NCBI RefSeq assembly: GCF_036588685.1
Contig: NC_086373.1
Coordinates: 54,939,164-55,003,163 of the forward strand
Reading direction: 5' to 3'
DNA from: Mytilus trossulus
Lineage: Eukaryota; Mollusca; Bivalvia; Mytilida; Mytilidae
Length of the DNA: 64,000 nt
In this document: piece by piece, positions 34,144-46,287 of the stretch
Layout of the letters: the number at the start of each line of letters is the position of its first letter
How positions within the stretch are numbered: the first letter of the stretch is position 1
Program-made: the position numbers and the translations under genes
The notes under the pieces: model-generated
Database searches by the model: none
The model's input: only the letters and a program-made list of their open reading frames with translations
Told to the model about the DNA's origin: nothing

Positions 34144-34600
34144 ATGTAAATAAAGACAACAGTTGTATACCGCTGTTCAAAATTCATAAATTGATAAAGA
34201 AAAAAAATCCGGATTACAAACTAAAAATGAGGGAAACGTATCAAATATAAGAGAACTACGACACAACAGAGACACAACACCGAAACGTAACACACAGAGA
34301 AACGAACTATAATGTAACAATGGAAATTTTTCTGACTAGGTACAGGGCATTTTATGAAAAAATGGTGAGTTGAACCTGGTAGTGTGCCATGTCAAACCTT
34401 TCCGCTTTAATGGCAGTGTTATTTATAACATTAACATAACAACAGTATACGACAGGGTTACAATAAATAAAAAGATAAATGAGAGAAAAATAGGACAGCG
34501 AAACAAACGAATAATAGCCATCCCAAGGTAACAGGTTAAACAATATTTTTATACACCAGACGCGCGCTACGTCCACACAAAATTATGTTTGAATGCCATA
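34144..34600 (-). repeat. Second copy of the repeat at 28786, with hammerhead remnant
   Basis: Shares GTATACCGCTGTTCAAAA and GGTGAGTTGAACCTGGT with the copy at 28786. The CGCG end (34549-34600) keeps GTGTGGACGTAGCGCGCGTC on the minus strand, with the GAAA box read as GTAG. Confidence 0.65.
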
Positions 34601-36097
34601 ACAACTGAGAGGGTATAACAATCTGTGTCTATCAAATCATTTACACTGTCATGATCACAGCTGTCGAGGAAAGATCCAATATAAGTATTTTTTTCACAGA
34701 ATATATATGTACTGCTTTACCGATTGGATAAATTCTATACACAGAAAAAGGCGGGTGTACAAAAGGTCCCTGAAGGAAGCTTTTAACCAATTCATCTTGA
34801 ATTAGAGCAGTTACTGAATCTGGATCTTTTCTGGTTGACAAAGCAGTTTTACATTCATATGTTAAAATATTAATACCAGAAACTAGCATATCAAAACCAC
34901 ATCAAACACTTTTACACAGTAAGCGTACACAGTTTTTGTCAGTGTGGTATCTTAGCTCAATTTCTTACTGATCACAATTTATAGGTGAAGAGGCTATATA
35001 ATCAGAAGGTAGTCATTTATAGGTACCAACTTACTGTTTGCTTTAACTTAGTTTTTATCATTGTGTTGATAACCGTCTTTGTAGCTTTGACAAGCGACTG
35101 TTCCATGCGTTTTACTATTACAAGTTTTACAAGCATGTACGTATTTACAAAAAGGTTAAGTGCAACCTTTAAACCCTTGAAATTGTTGCAAACAGGTGAA
35201 TCATCTAACTCATATAACATTACGATCAAGGGAGTCAGGTGAGTTTCTGTATGAAGTAGAATTTCTATTTGGCTGAAACGATATAATTAGCTGCTGTACA
35301 CTACAAATAACGGTGGAATGAGTTGTTGAGTGACAGTTCCTACATGTGTTGATCATAGAATCTGCACATACCATACTACGTAAATCTGAGTCCCCTTTTG
35401 ACCAATCTGTTTTTAATAGAATTAAAGAAAAGTTAAGAGTAGAATGTATTAGAAAGGTTTTAAACGTACCAGTGGCAATTGCTATAAGGTGTACTCTCAC
35501 AGAAACTGCAAGAAGAATCTGGTTTGCGATTCAGCCTTAAAATAATTTTATACTTTTGTTTCCATTCTGTTTACCCTTGTATTTATAATTTCCAACAGTT
35601 CGATAGTATGGTGGGAAATAACTGTATGTCGGTACAAGTGAATACTATTGATATGGATACTTCATACATGTATATACACGTGTTATGTATACATATAACG
35701 GGAAATTGATATTTAACGGGTGTATTTTCCCTTGTTCGTAACTTCTAAGACTGGACAATAGTGAAAGTAACTAAATTATTACTTATCAAATATAGTAAAC
35801 TTACTTTATATACAGTACAATTATAACTCTCATACATGTCTTTCGATCATTTGGGGGTTTGGGCCCACATTAAACATTTTATTCAAAAGACAACCTTTTT
35901 GCTGCAGTTTAAATGAAGTTTGACCAATGTAACTCGTTTTTGTTGGTTTGTCCTAGTCGGCAGAAACGTTGATGTCAGAGCAAAATATTTACCAATTATT
36001 CTATTGATTTTTTTATTGATGGATAATGTATTGTGCATTGCTACTCAAGCTTTATGTCGTTTGTGTTTAATCAATTATATTTAGTTTAATGAAATAT
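34601..36097. other. Intergenic DNA, no gene seen
   Basis: Several frames of 60-96 codons on both strands overlap one another (34641-35709) and none shows a domain, signal peptide or consistent codon use. No repeat boundaries were recognised. Confidence 0.4.
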
Positions 36098-36858
36098 AGG
36101 ATCCACCAATATTGCTGGGCTATCGGCTATACATATATACAGTATTTATTGAGATGCCTAGAAATAATAATTAGTAAAGTTGATACTGATATTAACTCAA
36201 TTATACTTAACTTAGCACGGTATATATATATATATGTATTTATTTATATGATAAACACGATTGCCGTGGCTTATAGACTATTCTAATCCGATATGATTCA
36301 CAACACCGTAAATATATATAAATATATACATCTATACACATGATACATATGACGTGTACAATTATAGACTATTCTAATCAGAATGATGTCTAAATATAGT
36401 AAATATATAAATGATTATCGTGTCCGAATATCCTTTCTTATGGTGGTACTCACAACATGGTTCGAGTGGTCAACTTTGAAAAGGAAGATATCAGTAATTA
36501 TAAAACAAATAGTGAACACACACGAAAAGGGAGTGACCAGACCCATACACTCACTGACTCACATAGGATCAACCATGATTATCTCCGAATGTAATAAGCA
36601 ATACAAAGATTAATGTAAATGAAATTGAGAATGCAATTGGGGAGATAAATGTGCCTGAATATAATCATAAAGTTAGTTAGTAAATCATACATGTACGAAC
36701 CGCCTACTAAATTACAAATTTAAGAATATAGGGTGCACCAACAATGCTTGGCTATCGGCTATACATGTATATAGTATTTAGTATTTATTGAGATGCCCAG
36801 AAATAATAATTAGTAAAGTTGATATTGCTATTGACTCAGTTATACTTAACTAAAACCA
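36098..36858. repeat. Local duplication cluster: flanking 120-bp pair around a 480-bp block
   Basis: 36098-36215 and 36731-36858 are two copies of a block with TGGCTATCGGCTATACAT. Between them 36215-36715 matches 39510-39992, including ACACGAAAAGGGAGTGACCA and CACTCACTGACTCACATAGG. Confidence 0.75.
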
Positions 36859-37017
36859 ATACATGAATTGTAATTTTCAAACAATCTAAGATAATACACA
36901 TTTTAATAATCAATGTTAATATTCACAAATGTGTTGCACAAAACGAATAAATCAACTGTTTAGACCAGCTGTACTCATCTATCTTATCTTTGGACTACAT
37001 TATCAATGTTCTTTCAA

Positions 37018-37202
37018 ATTAGTATGGCGTTCATTATCACTGAATTAGTATATATTTGTTGAGGGGCCAGCTGAAGGACGCCTCCGGGTGCGGAATTTTT
37101 TCGCTACATTGGAGACCTGTTGGTGACCTTCTGCTGTTGTTTTTTTCTACGGTCGGGTTGTTGTCTCTTCGACACATTCCCCATTTCCATTCTCAATTTT
37201 AT
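37018..37202 (+). repeat. 3' tail of the first Penelope-like family
   Basis: Almost identical to 32823-33003, from TATGGCGTTCATTATCACTG to CCCATTTCCATTCTC, without any coding part. Confidence 0.75.
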
Positions 37203-38499
37203 TTTTTACAGAGTTTGTTTTTAGTTTTATTTTAAAGTACGTTACTTGTTTTTCAATAACGTATTTTACAAAGTTGGTAGAGCTGAGAAATAAAAAAAAA
37301 ATACAGCAACATTTGAACTTTTGGTAATAATTGTCTCATTGGCTTTCAAATCACATTTCTTTACTTTATATTCCTTTTGACAGGGTAACTTCAAAATCTT
37401 CAGAAATTGATAGTTGTGTCCAAACAAGAACAAATACAGTTATATCATTTGGTTCTACTAGTATAGGCCTGGACGTGGTCTTGTTGTTTTCAACTAATTC
37501 AACAGATCTTTTGAACCTTTTATAAATCATCTTGTTCGTGATTTGTCTTGGCAAAACCCAAATAATTAGTATATAAAACTTTGAACCAAATTCAAATAGA
37601 TGTTAGTGATTTAAACACATTTTGTCATCCGAACTTTTGTCAACTAATGTAATGTACATGTCATTCATTAAAATTCGGCATAATTAAACAGTGAAATAGT
37701 TTTTTTTTAAATTTGCAATATCCAGCTTAGCGAGTGTTATTATGCTACATCGTAGGTTTCGAATTAAAGTTTTATTCATATTATTTTTCTTATGTCGAAA
37801 AATAGATATAAACCAGTTTGGAGATAATAAATTATTCATAATATATAAGGAAATTGGACATCAAGAAATTTTCTTTCAGTGTAGTAAAAAGACATAGCCT
37901 GTCAATTATGTATAGTTTTAGGGTTTGACAGATAAAGCTCAATTATTTTACCTTGAGTGTCAAAAGTCAAGATCAAATTAAAAACATCAATTATTTTGAC
38001 CTTGAGATATAAAATAGGTTGAATTTTATAGTGAGCAAAAGTGACTTAAGCCCTCAAAATTCTAACTTAAACCCTAATCAACGGTTAATGTCAAATTGAT
38101 ATCAAAGTGATATCTCATGGGGATCTCATTGGGGGTACCGATCCCGGATCCCGCTTACTGTTTTGTTAGATTCCCGTATCCCGCTTACACTATGTGCGTA
38201 AGCAATTCTCATTGTTTTGTCATTTCCCATTTTACGAAAAATCGGCAATCCCGCATCACGCTTAGACCCCAATGAGACCCACTCTCATGGCTTTACACCT
38301 TATTCCAAACATGAAATGTCAGATCGGGCAGGTGTATGAGAATAAAATGCAGAAAATGAAGATGAATCATATCAGAGGAATTTGACAAATCTATTGTTGT
38401 ACACAAAATAAAGGTTTTAAACTTTTAAAATATAGTATAACGATTTATGGCATGTCAATTTTAATTTTGAATAAAAATTATGGGTCGTGTTCTAAAGTT
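37203..38499. other. Intergenic DNA, no gene seen
   Basis: Overlapping frames of about 60 codons at 37331-37554 on opposite strands have no support. The block near 38110-38290 (GATCCCGCTTAC and ATCCCGCTTAC) is a short local repeat. Confidence 0.4.
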
Positions 38500-38715
38500 T
38501 TTCTTACCGTGCCCTTTGCTAACCCTTCCGGAGCACATGAGATCACCCCTAGTTTTTAGTGGGGTTGGTGTTGTTTATTCTTTAGTTTTTTAGGTTGTGT
38601 CATGTTTACTATTGATTGTCGTTTTGTGTTTTTCATTTTTAGCCATGGCGTTGTCAGTTTATTTTAGATTTATGAGTTTGACTGTCCCTTTGGTATCTAT
38701 CGTCCCTCTTTTTTG
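38500..38715 (+). repeat. 3' tail of the second Penelope-like family
   Basis: Starts in the CCTTCCGGAGCACATGAGATC block also seen, in reverse, at 46550-46590, and ends TTGGTATCTATCGTCCCTC. No coding part is attached. Confidence 0.7.
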
Positions 38716-39109
38716 ATAACGTCAATTAATCGCAATCATACATATACAAATATTTAATTAGCAAAATCAAAAATAATAATCTGTTCCTTTTCTCTTTCAA
38801 CCACTACAGCATACAAACTATTAAAAAAACTGACAATTTGTACTTTGTAAAAAATTTTGCAGGAAAATTAATATTCAATGTTAGTACTCTCAAATGTGCT
38901 GCAGAACCTGCGATCTTTTAAACAATCTCAGCTGTATATAATAAATGAATATCAATAATGTGGTCACTTTTATAAATTTCCTATTTACAAAACTTTATTT
39001 TTTTCTTATCTCAGGCATACATTACCTAAGTCGTATTTGGCGCATCTTTTTGGAATTGTGGATCCTCAATGCACTTCAACTATGAACTTGTTTAGCTTTA
39101 TTAATATTT

Positions 39110-39165
39110 TGATATGAGCGTCACTGTTGAGTCTGATGAAGATGAAACGCGAGCTTGACTTACTA
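39110..39165 (+). ncRNA. Degenerate hammerhead-ribozyme remnant
   Basis: GAGCGTCA, CTGTTGA, stem II GTCT/AGAT around GATGA, then GAAA and CGCGAGC. The CUGANGA box has one change at an invariant base. Flanks such as TTATAATCCTGGTACC are those I associate with a mussel hammerhead repeat. Confidence 0.5.
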
Positions 39166-39322
39166 AATTATAATCCTGGTACCTTTTGATAACTATCTAT
39201 TTCTTATTTTGATTTCGTGACAAAATTCAATTTAATTCATTGACACTTAAAAGTATTTTACTGAATTGCAGGTACTTTAAGGTATCGTTTGTGCAGAATC
39301 TGAAAAGTTCAAATCCCGGACT

Positions 39323-39462
39323 AGTGGCGGATCTAGCAATTTTCATAATTGGGGCCCACTGACTGACCGCTCCAGTCACGTTTCAATGATTCCCTTTATA
39401 AGCAACCAATTTTTTTCCCCCAAAAGGGGGCCGGGCCCCCTGCCCCCCTAAATCCGCCTCTG
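39323..39462. repeat. Short MITE-like repeat with AGTGGCGGATC ends
   Basis: AGTGGCGGATCTAG on the left and CTAAATCCGCCTCT on the right form imperfect inverted ends around a G- and C-run (GGGGGCCGGGCCCCCTG). Confidence 0.55.
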
Positions 39463-39509
39463 CGGACCGCTGTTTTATGCATGTTATGCGGGGTAGTTGC
39501 TTCAGATTC

Positions 39510-39992
39510 AGAGAACGGTATATATCTTTATGTATTTATTTATATGATAAACACGATTGCCGTATCTTATAAACTATTCTAATCCAGTATGATTCACAAC
39601 ACCGTAAATATATATGAATATATACATTTATACATATGATTTGTAGAATTATAGACTGTTTTAATCAGAATGATGCCACAACAAAGTAAATATATAAATG
39701 ATTATCGTGTCCGAATATCCTTCGTCAGGTGGTAATCACAACATGGTGCGAGTGGTCAACTTTGAAAAGGGAGATGTCAGTAATTATAAAAAATAGTGAA
39801 CACACACGAAAAGGGAGTGACCAGACCCATACACTCACTGACTCACATAGGATCAACCATAATCATCTCCGATTTTATAAGCAATACAAAAAATAATTTA
39901 ATTGAAATTGAGAATGGAAATGGGACATTAATGTGCCTGAATATAATCATAATGTTAGTCAGTAAATCATACATTTACGAACCGCCTACTTA
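39510..39992 (+). repeat. Second copy of the 480-bp block at 36215-36715
   Basis: Same orientation and order of blocks, about 3.3 kb downstream, with scattered substitutions and small indels. Identity ends at ACGAACCGCCTACT. Confidence 0.8.
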
Positions 39993-40568
39993 AACACAAA
40001 GTCTGCAATCAAAGCATTTAAATATCAACGTGGCAATTGAAATATGTTGCTCAATCCGAATACATCAGCTGTGTACATCACTATAAAACAGAATGATCTT
40101 TTCTGTCCATGACAAGTTATCACAGGAGCAGATTTATCAACTGAGGAAAATTTAAAAACACAGTAAGTGAAAAGAATTATAATACTTATATACAACCGAT
40201 CAAAACATTAAAGGCGTGGTATGAATAGTGCCAAGTGGTATTCATTAAACTATTACGGAATATAAATTATATTAAAGACATATTTGATTTATACATATTA
40301 GACTGTAAAGACTCACGATTTTTATGATTGACAGACAGTGTTCTCACACATTGTATATGATTTAAGAAAAAAACACTCATATGTCAATGATGTTTTTAAA
40401 GTTGTTATTGCCTCAAATGGAAATGCAATAGTAAACTTATGGTAGTTCAATATGATTGACCTTTTACTGTTAATGCTTCGAATTCTTTTAATGCAGCTGA
40501 ATGAAATCCGAAGATTCAACTGTAAACAAACCCCTAATTAAAACAAACACTTTTTTCTGTCTGCATTA

Positions 40569-40858
40569 ACATAATATGGTTTAAACAAAATATAAAGAGC
40601 AAATTTAACATAATATGGTTTAAACAAAATCTGAAGAGCAAATTAAACATTATATGGTTTAAACAAAATCTGAAGAGCAAATTAAACATTATATCGTTCA
40701 AACAAATTATGTAGAGCAAATTTAACATTATATGCATGGTTTAAACAAAATATGTAGAGCAAATATAGCATTATATGGTTTAAACAAAATTTGTAGAGCA
40801 AATTTAACATTTTATGGTTTAAACGAAATCTGTAGAGCAAATTTAACATACCATAGGT
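40569..40858. repeat. 44-bp tandem repeat, about 6.5 copies
   Basis: The unit is TATGGTTTAAACAAAATCTG followed by AAGAGCAAATTTAACATTA, with GTAGAGC replacing AAGAGC in the later copies. One copy has an extra TGCA. The minus-strand frame at 40534-40737 is this array translated. Confidence 0.85.
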
Positions 40859-41457
40859 TTATTCTATCGGCAAATTAATCACAAATTATAATGTTGAGAA
40901 CGTGATTTATTTATCGTTACCACACATAATTATGTATTTATAAGCTAAATATTAGCACACGCCTGCGATTGCATCCCAAATCGCGGAATTCTGGCTGACC
41001 TAAGGGAACTGTGAAACTCAACATTGATTTGAGCTACAAATTTTAAAACTTGTTTTAAGTACTCAGGCTACTCGTGATGCAAATAGTTACCAAAAAGCAA
41101 TATTGCAAACATACCAGGCTCAAAGAAAAATTCAAAACGGAAAGTTCCTTATCAATTCGGACAATATAAGATCAAAAACATAAAACTAATCCAAAAAATT
41201 GCATATTCCTGACATTCTCTTATATATACTAGATAAAATCTGGTTTTGTAGCTTGCAAAACCTACACCTTTTACTTTTTGCTTTTTTACTTTTGAATTTG
41301 TTTAGAATGTGTGTATTGTAGATAAGTCGTACACAGTAAAGTTTGAGAGTTTTTCTATTTTTTATTTTGGTTAAATTGACCGTTTTCACTTTATCTTTGA
41401 TGTTTTTTGTTGATGATTTGTGTACAGAATAAGATTATAATATAGTTTATTTGTTTA
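40859..41457. other. Intergenic DNA upstream of the C1q-domain gene
   Basis: No repeat or coding region recognised. A 67-codon minus-strand frame (41186-41389) is Lys-rich and has no family. Confidence 0.4.
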
Positions 41458-41530
41458 GCAGATACAGTTAACAACTCTCAATTGAGATGATATTGACTCA
41501 CCTTTTGATATATATGCATCTTGTTTGTGT
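41458..41530 (+). pseudogene. Diverged duplicate of the C1q gene's first coding exon
   Basis: GCAGATACAGTTAACAACTC through GCATCTTGTTTGTG aligns with 41771-41845 over about 70 bp. At the place of the start codon it reads ATTGACTCACC instead of ATGACTCACA, and the signal-peptide reading is lost. Confidence 0.6.
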
Positions 41531-41805
41531 CGATATATCGATGCTTCGTTTAACTTCGTTGTATCATTTAGTCGATAGTTAGATTTTGTTTGGATAGATG
41601 ATCCTTTTTTTAAATTCATTTTAGATTTTGTTGTTGTTGATACTATTCGTACTAAATTAGATGCAATTACATGTATGTAAAACATATTCGTGTACAATAT
41701 TTTGCATTACGATGAATAACTGTTGAATTAATTCATGTCAAAGTTGTATATACTATTAAATAATTGTATTGCAGATACGCTTACCAACTCTTAATTGCAG
41801 TGAAA

Positions 41806-43712
41806 ATGACTCACATTTTGAAATGCATCTTGTGTGCGTTCATGTGTTGTACACGCATTGGTAATGGACCGGTGGTCTCAGGTATGCTTATCACGATTAA
41901 CAGTTACAAAAATGTAACTGCTTGTAATGATAGATTGTCACATGCGATAGCGTAAAAAAAAAGGATGATAATTTTCACTATATGAAGATGTAATCATGTT
42001 TGGGGTCCAAAGCAGTAGCTTGGCCTTCCTTAGGAATGCTGAAACGTTAACAATTTAAAGTGGAGCAAGTAACGTCCAAAAAGGCGTTTTAACCAATACG
42101 ACGAAACGAGATTCAATGCATATCACATTTAAAACAAAATTTCTAAAACTATCAGCGTTCAATTTTTTTAAATCGATCCAGTTCCGACACACTGAGTACT
42201 GAGTTGGTTTCATTTGGCTGTCAGTTAATGCAAATAGAAAATAAAAATACCCCATTGTCATCCTGTGATTTTTATTTTTATCGATCATTTGTTATTAAAT
42301 GTACATGTATGATAGTCGGGTGGAAGTTTTTGCTACTTATCAGCTAAGCAAATTGAAAGGGATTGTTTATCTAACGACATTTACCTAATTGCTACAATTT
42401 ACTTTTCGGGTTTATTTAAAAACCAATAATTTTTATTAATATAAATACTTACTTTTATCTTCAAACTGTCGACATTTAGTTAATAAAAAACATATAAACC
42501 TTCAATCCCAAACATTTGAAAAAATATTTATTTACGTTTTATTATAACTTCTAAATGATTGTGGCTGGCTACTAATGGGAAATTCAACATCAAAATTGAA
42601 GTTTGTCCTTCATGAATCTTTTAAAAGTACAATATATTATAATATTGCCATGGCGTTGTTAGTTTGTTTTTTGACTATGCGTTTGAATGTCCCGTTGGAA
42701 TAAACCCCCTCTATTTTGATTATTTTCTTCAATTGAAAGAACGTCTAATCATTTTATATTATACCTACTTCTACACAAATGTTAAGTTAACTTTTTTGAA
42801 GGGGAGAAAATCTAAGATAATTGGCTTCTTTTCATTTTAATAATATTGTTTTAAAAGCAAAGTTAGTAGCATATCTTAACAGAAGTTTCCCTGAAAAGGC
42901 TTTGCATATGCATTAAAGGTATACAGCTCGTAAAATATTTATCAAATTTTAATAACAATTATTCATACATGTATCCGAAGATAACAACTTATGGTTGCAT
43001 ATTTATACCACCTATTCATATGTGTTATTACACTTTACTCTAAAATGCTAGATCTTAACCGATTAAGACAAAAGAGGATAATTTGCTCAATCCCATGCAT
43101 ATGGATGAGAAAAAGAATTTCTTGAAAATATCACCCTATATTTAATATAATAAATATCATCAAGATGATAATATGTAGTCATTAACAAGTACAAACAACA
43201 GCTGACTGCAAAATAAATTACGCAAGAGACTTAGCAAAGAATTTTCATCATGTCGTTCTAATAAACGTTGTATGTTTATAATGTATGTGTATTATACATT
43301 TTCTAAATTCCGTAATTTATGTTTTTACACAGGATTAACAGTAACCTTACCCAGTGGTCCGAATTCATACCCGACAAATGCAATAATCGAATATAACCGG
43401 ATTCTTTGTCCGAGTACTAATTATGCTGGTGGAAAATATAAAGCTACTATGGCTGGTAATTACTTGGTATCTGTTACCATGATGTCAGGCACTGTAACCG
43501 CTCACACTACTCTAAGGAAAAATGGAGGCATTTATGTGTGGCTATATACTGGTAACCAATTTGATATGGCAACCCAAACTGTCTGCATGCAGTTGGCAGT
43601 GAATGACGAGATTTGGGTACAGATGACCAACAAGGCATCGATTCTCTTTGATGTTTATAACACTTTCACTGTAGTTAAATTGCCTGATCCAGTTCGAACA
43701 CCGCTGGATTAA
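41806..43712 (+). CDS. Secreted C1q-domain-containing protein, two exons
   Basis: Exon 1 (41806-41881) encodes a signal peptide, MTHILKCILCAFMCCTRIGN, and ends CAG before GTATGC. Exon 2 (43333-43712) begins after a TTTTTACACAG acceptor; the join is in frame (phase 1) and gives about 151 residues. Exon 2 is a lone globular C1q domain with GGKYKATMAGNYLVSVTMM, TLRKNGGIYVWLY and LAVNDEIWVQM, the usual C1q beta-strand signatures, and no collagen region. Bivalves have very large families of such proteins, many acting as secreted recognition lectins in innate immunity; the ligand of this one cannot be told. The domain is slightly short at its N-terminus. It is the only clear host gene here. Confidence 0.85.
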
Positions 43713-43764
43713 AGATGTTGACTTTCGACCAAAACATTATAAAAATGAGCAGTGAATGCTTTTA

Positions 43765-43770
43765 AATAAA
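43765..43770 (+). terminator. Polyadenylation signal of the C1q-domain gene
   Basis: AATAAA lies about 53 bases after the stop codon and is followed by a T-rich region. It fits the end of a short 3' UTR. Confidence 0.6.
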
Positions 43771-43847
43771 GTTTATCATTTTGTTATCGTTATATTTTTT
43801 TCAGTAATAAGCTTACATTATATCAGAGATTAAAGAAACAACAGACA

Positions 43848-44460
43848 CAGCTTCCTCCGCCTCATTTTTAGACTTATATATCGAATTTGACTTACACAGT
43901 CATCTCAGTACCAGAATCTATGATAAACAAGACGATTTTAATTTTGAAATATTATAAATTTTCAAAATCTTAGTAGCAATATACCAATTTCACGTGAATT
44001 TGGGATATATATTTCCCAACTTATTCGACATTCAAGAGCTTGCAGCTCCTACTCAGAATTTGTAAAACGTCATCAGTGTCTGAATAGAAAGTTGATGAAA
44101 CAGTGGTATGTCAAAGAACGGCTCGTCCTTTTTCTAAAGCATTTCATCGGAAGGTACCAAGATCTTGTTGATAAATATTCCGTATCAACTTCTCAAATAA
44201 TACACGATGGTCTTGATGTATAGATTCTGCGTACTGATGTTGTTTATCATCTAAACTACGTGTTTTATTGTTCTTTCATTTGTCTTTGTTCTATTGTTGA
44301 TGTAAATTTTACTGTTGAATGGTTTTATGTGATATCCGTTTCACATGGCTCGGTACTCATACATCTCATCAATGTGTTTGTGTTGGCTTTCATTTTTTGG
44401 AGGTTTGTATAAGCGACTTTTTGTATTTCTCTTGTTCTTTTAACGTGAATCTGTACTTTA
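43848..44460 (+). mobile_element. Third Penelope-like family fragment: RT C-terminus plus tail
   Basis: SASFLDLYIEFDLHSHLSTR and IYDKQDDFNFEI open the fragment, followed after a frame change by IYISQLIRHSRACSSYSEF and LVDKYSVSTSQIIHDGLDV before a stop near 44222. These are the post-catalytic segments of PLE-like RTs. The tail to about 44460 is non-coding. It begins about 80 bp after the C1q poly(A) signal. Confidence 0.6.
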
Positions 44461-44788
44461 AAAGATCCCTAGACTTCACAACTATAATTTAATGTACTAG
44501 ATACATATGTGTCAAAAAGAGATAACATAGTTTCAAGGTTAAAACAATCATCATATATTTTACTATATAAACTAAATAATGCTTTCTACCCTGATTTGCT
44601 AACACTTTCTGTGTATGTACAAAGTTGCCATTGTATTTACAAAGTAGACCAAGATATGTAAATTAATCATATAATTCAATATCAACACCATTTAAGTACC
44701 ATTTTTCAGTCGCTTTAACGAGGCCTCTATTTCTAAACACAACAATTTTGGTTTTAAACGAGTTAATATCCAAATCATACTCTCTAGA

Positions 44789-45136
44789 TTATATGTCTAC
44801 ACTGTCTATCATCTTTTGTAAACCATCAACAGTTTTACTTAAAAGAACTGTATCATCTGCATACATAAGCAAATATAAATTGAGCTTCTTTAACTCATAT
44901 GACTGACAACCTTGAGTTAAAAGTTCATTTTCAATGTCATTAATATAAAAAGAATATAAATAAGGAGATAATGATTCTCCTTGCATCAAACCAATATTAC
45001 TTTGGAAGAAATTTGAAAAATTTCCTTCCAGTTTAATACAACATTTAATTTTGGCAAACATAGATTTAATAACAGTTAATAAGTTTCCACTTATACCACA
45101 TCTGATTAATCTTAACCACAATTTGAAATGAGACAC
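44789..45136 (-). pseudogene. LINE reverse transcriptase core fragment
   Basis: The 115-codon frame has GLMQGESLSPYLYSFYINDI (motif B) and LLMYADDTVLLS (motif C with the catalytic Asp pair). Motif A lies upstream in another frame (FIDYKKAFDSVS). The clade differs in style from the LINE at 22-26 kb. Confidence 0.82.
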
Positions 45137-45687
45137 ACTATCAAATGCTTTTTTTTATAGTCTATGAAACAACAATAAAATCGTTTTCCACTACGCAAAG
45201 ACTTATAAATTAGAGAATGGAGGGCGAAGATGGCGTCAGTTGTTCCATAACCCGGTTTAAATCCAGACTGTGCATCGGTTATTATATCGTGTTTTTCGCT
45301 CTATTTGGTAAGCCTGGTGTTAATAATTGATGTGAACAGTTTACCCACATGTGATACGAGAGAAATACCACGATAGTTGCCAGGGTCGTCTACTGGTCCT
45401 TTTTTAAAAACTGGTATTATAATGTTGTTTATCCATAATTCTGGAAAATCGCCAGCACTCTATATACAGTTAAACAGTTTACACAATACTGGTTTGATAA
45501 AGTTTCTGTTCGTTAATATATATTCGTTCATAATATTGTCATAACCAGTGGATTTATCACGTTTTAAATATTTAATAGAAGTTCCAAGTTCCAAGTTCCA
45601 AGTCTGTGAAAGGAGAGTCTAACTCTTCATATACGACCTCTGGAATTGAATCACTTTGCTGATCATCTGTGGTGACATCTTTTGAAA

Positions 45688-46287
45688 TCAGATTTTTAAA
45701 ATGTTTTTCAAATTCTTCAACAGTAAGCGTATGGGTAATTGTTTTTTTTTGCACTTTTTAAATTTCCTGTAAAATCGTTTAGGGTTATTTTTACGTAATT
45801 TAGATAACATATCCTCCTGTTGATTTTTATATTGTCTTTTCAGTTGATTTTCCAATCGTTTGTATCTTTGTTTAGCTATATTAAAACGTACTGTGGATTC
45901 ATTATTATTCCTTGGATACCAATTTTCGTGGATTTCGTGGGAACAGGTGAACCACGAAATTAAATGTTCAACGAACACCGAATTTTCTATAGGCTTGTGT
46001 GCAGATTTTGACAAAACCACGAAATTAAATATCCACGAACATGTAAATTTTTCTCAATCCACGAAAATTGGTACCCACGAAAATAAATGAATCCACAGTA
46101 GTCTATTTTCATTCGACCGGTATCTATTAAAATCCATCATAGCTCGTAAATAGTCTCTGTATAGACTTTTACATTCGTCTGTAAACCACGGTTTACCATC
46201 TTTTTGGTCACGTGTTTTACTACTTGTAGGGCAGGAGTCACAATGTTTTTTGTATTTCACTTCTGAGTGTGTTTTGCTCCAATACAT
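45688..46287 (-). pseudogene. LINE pre-RT linker, interrupted by the MITE
   Basis: Two frames (46287-46054 and 46020-45688) contain DGKPWFTDECKSLYRDY and KRFYRKFKKCKKK, the basic linker that precedes RT in LINEs. Removing the 208-bp MITE and one TA joins NRL to FNIAKQRY in frame. Confidence 0.7.
45891..46098. mobile_element. 208-bp Tc1/mariner-like MITE with TA target site
   Basis: Ends CTGTGGATTCATT and AATGAATCCACAG are inverted, with TA on each side (45889-45890, 46099-46100). Inner segments such as CCAATTTTCGTGGATT are also mirrored. I recognise the sequence as a common mussel MITE. Confidence 0.85.

Noticed and set aside
34641-35709. Cluster of 60-96-codon frames on both strands
   Set aside because: They overlap on opposite strands, show no domain or signal peptide, and have no consistent codon pattern.
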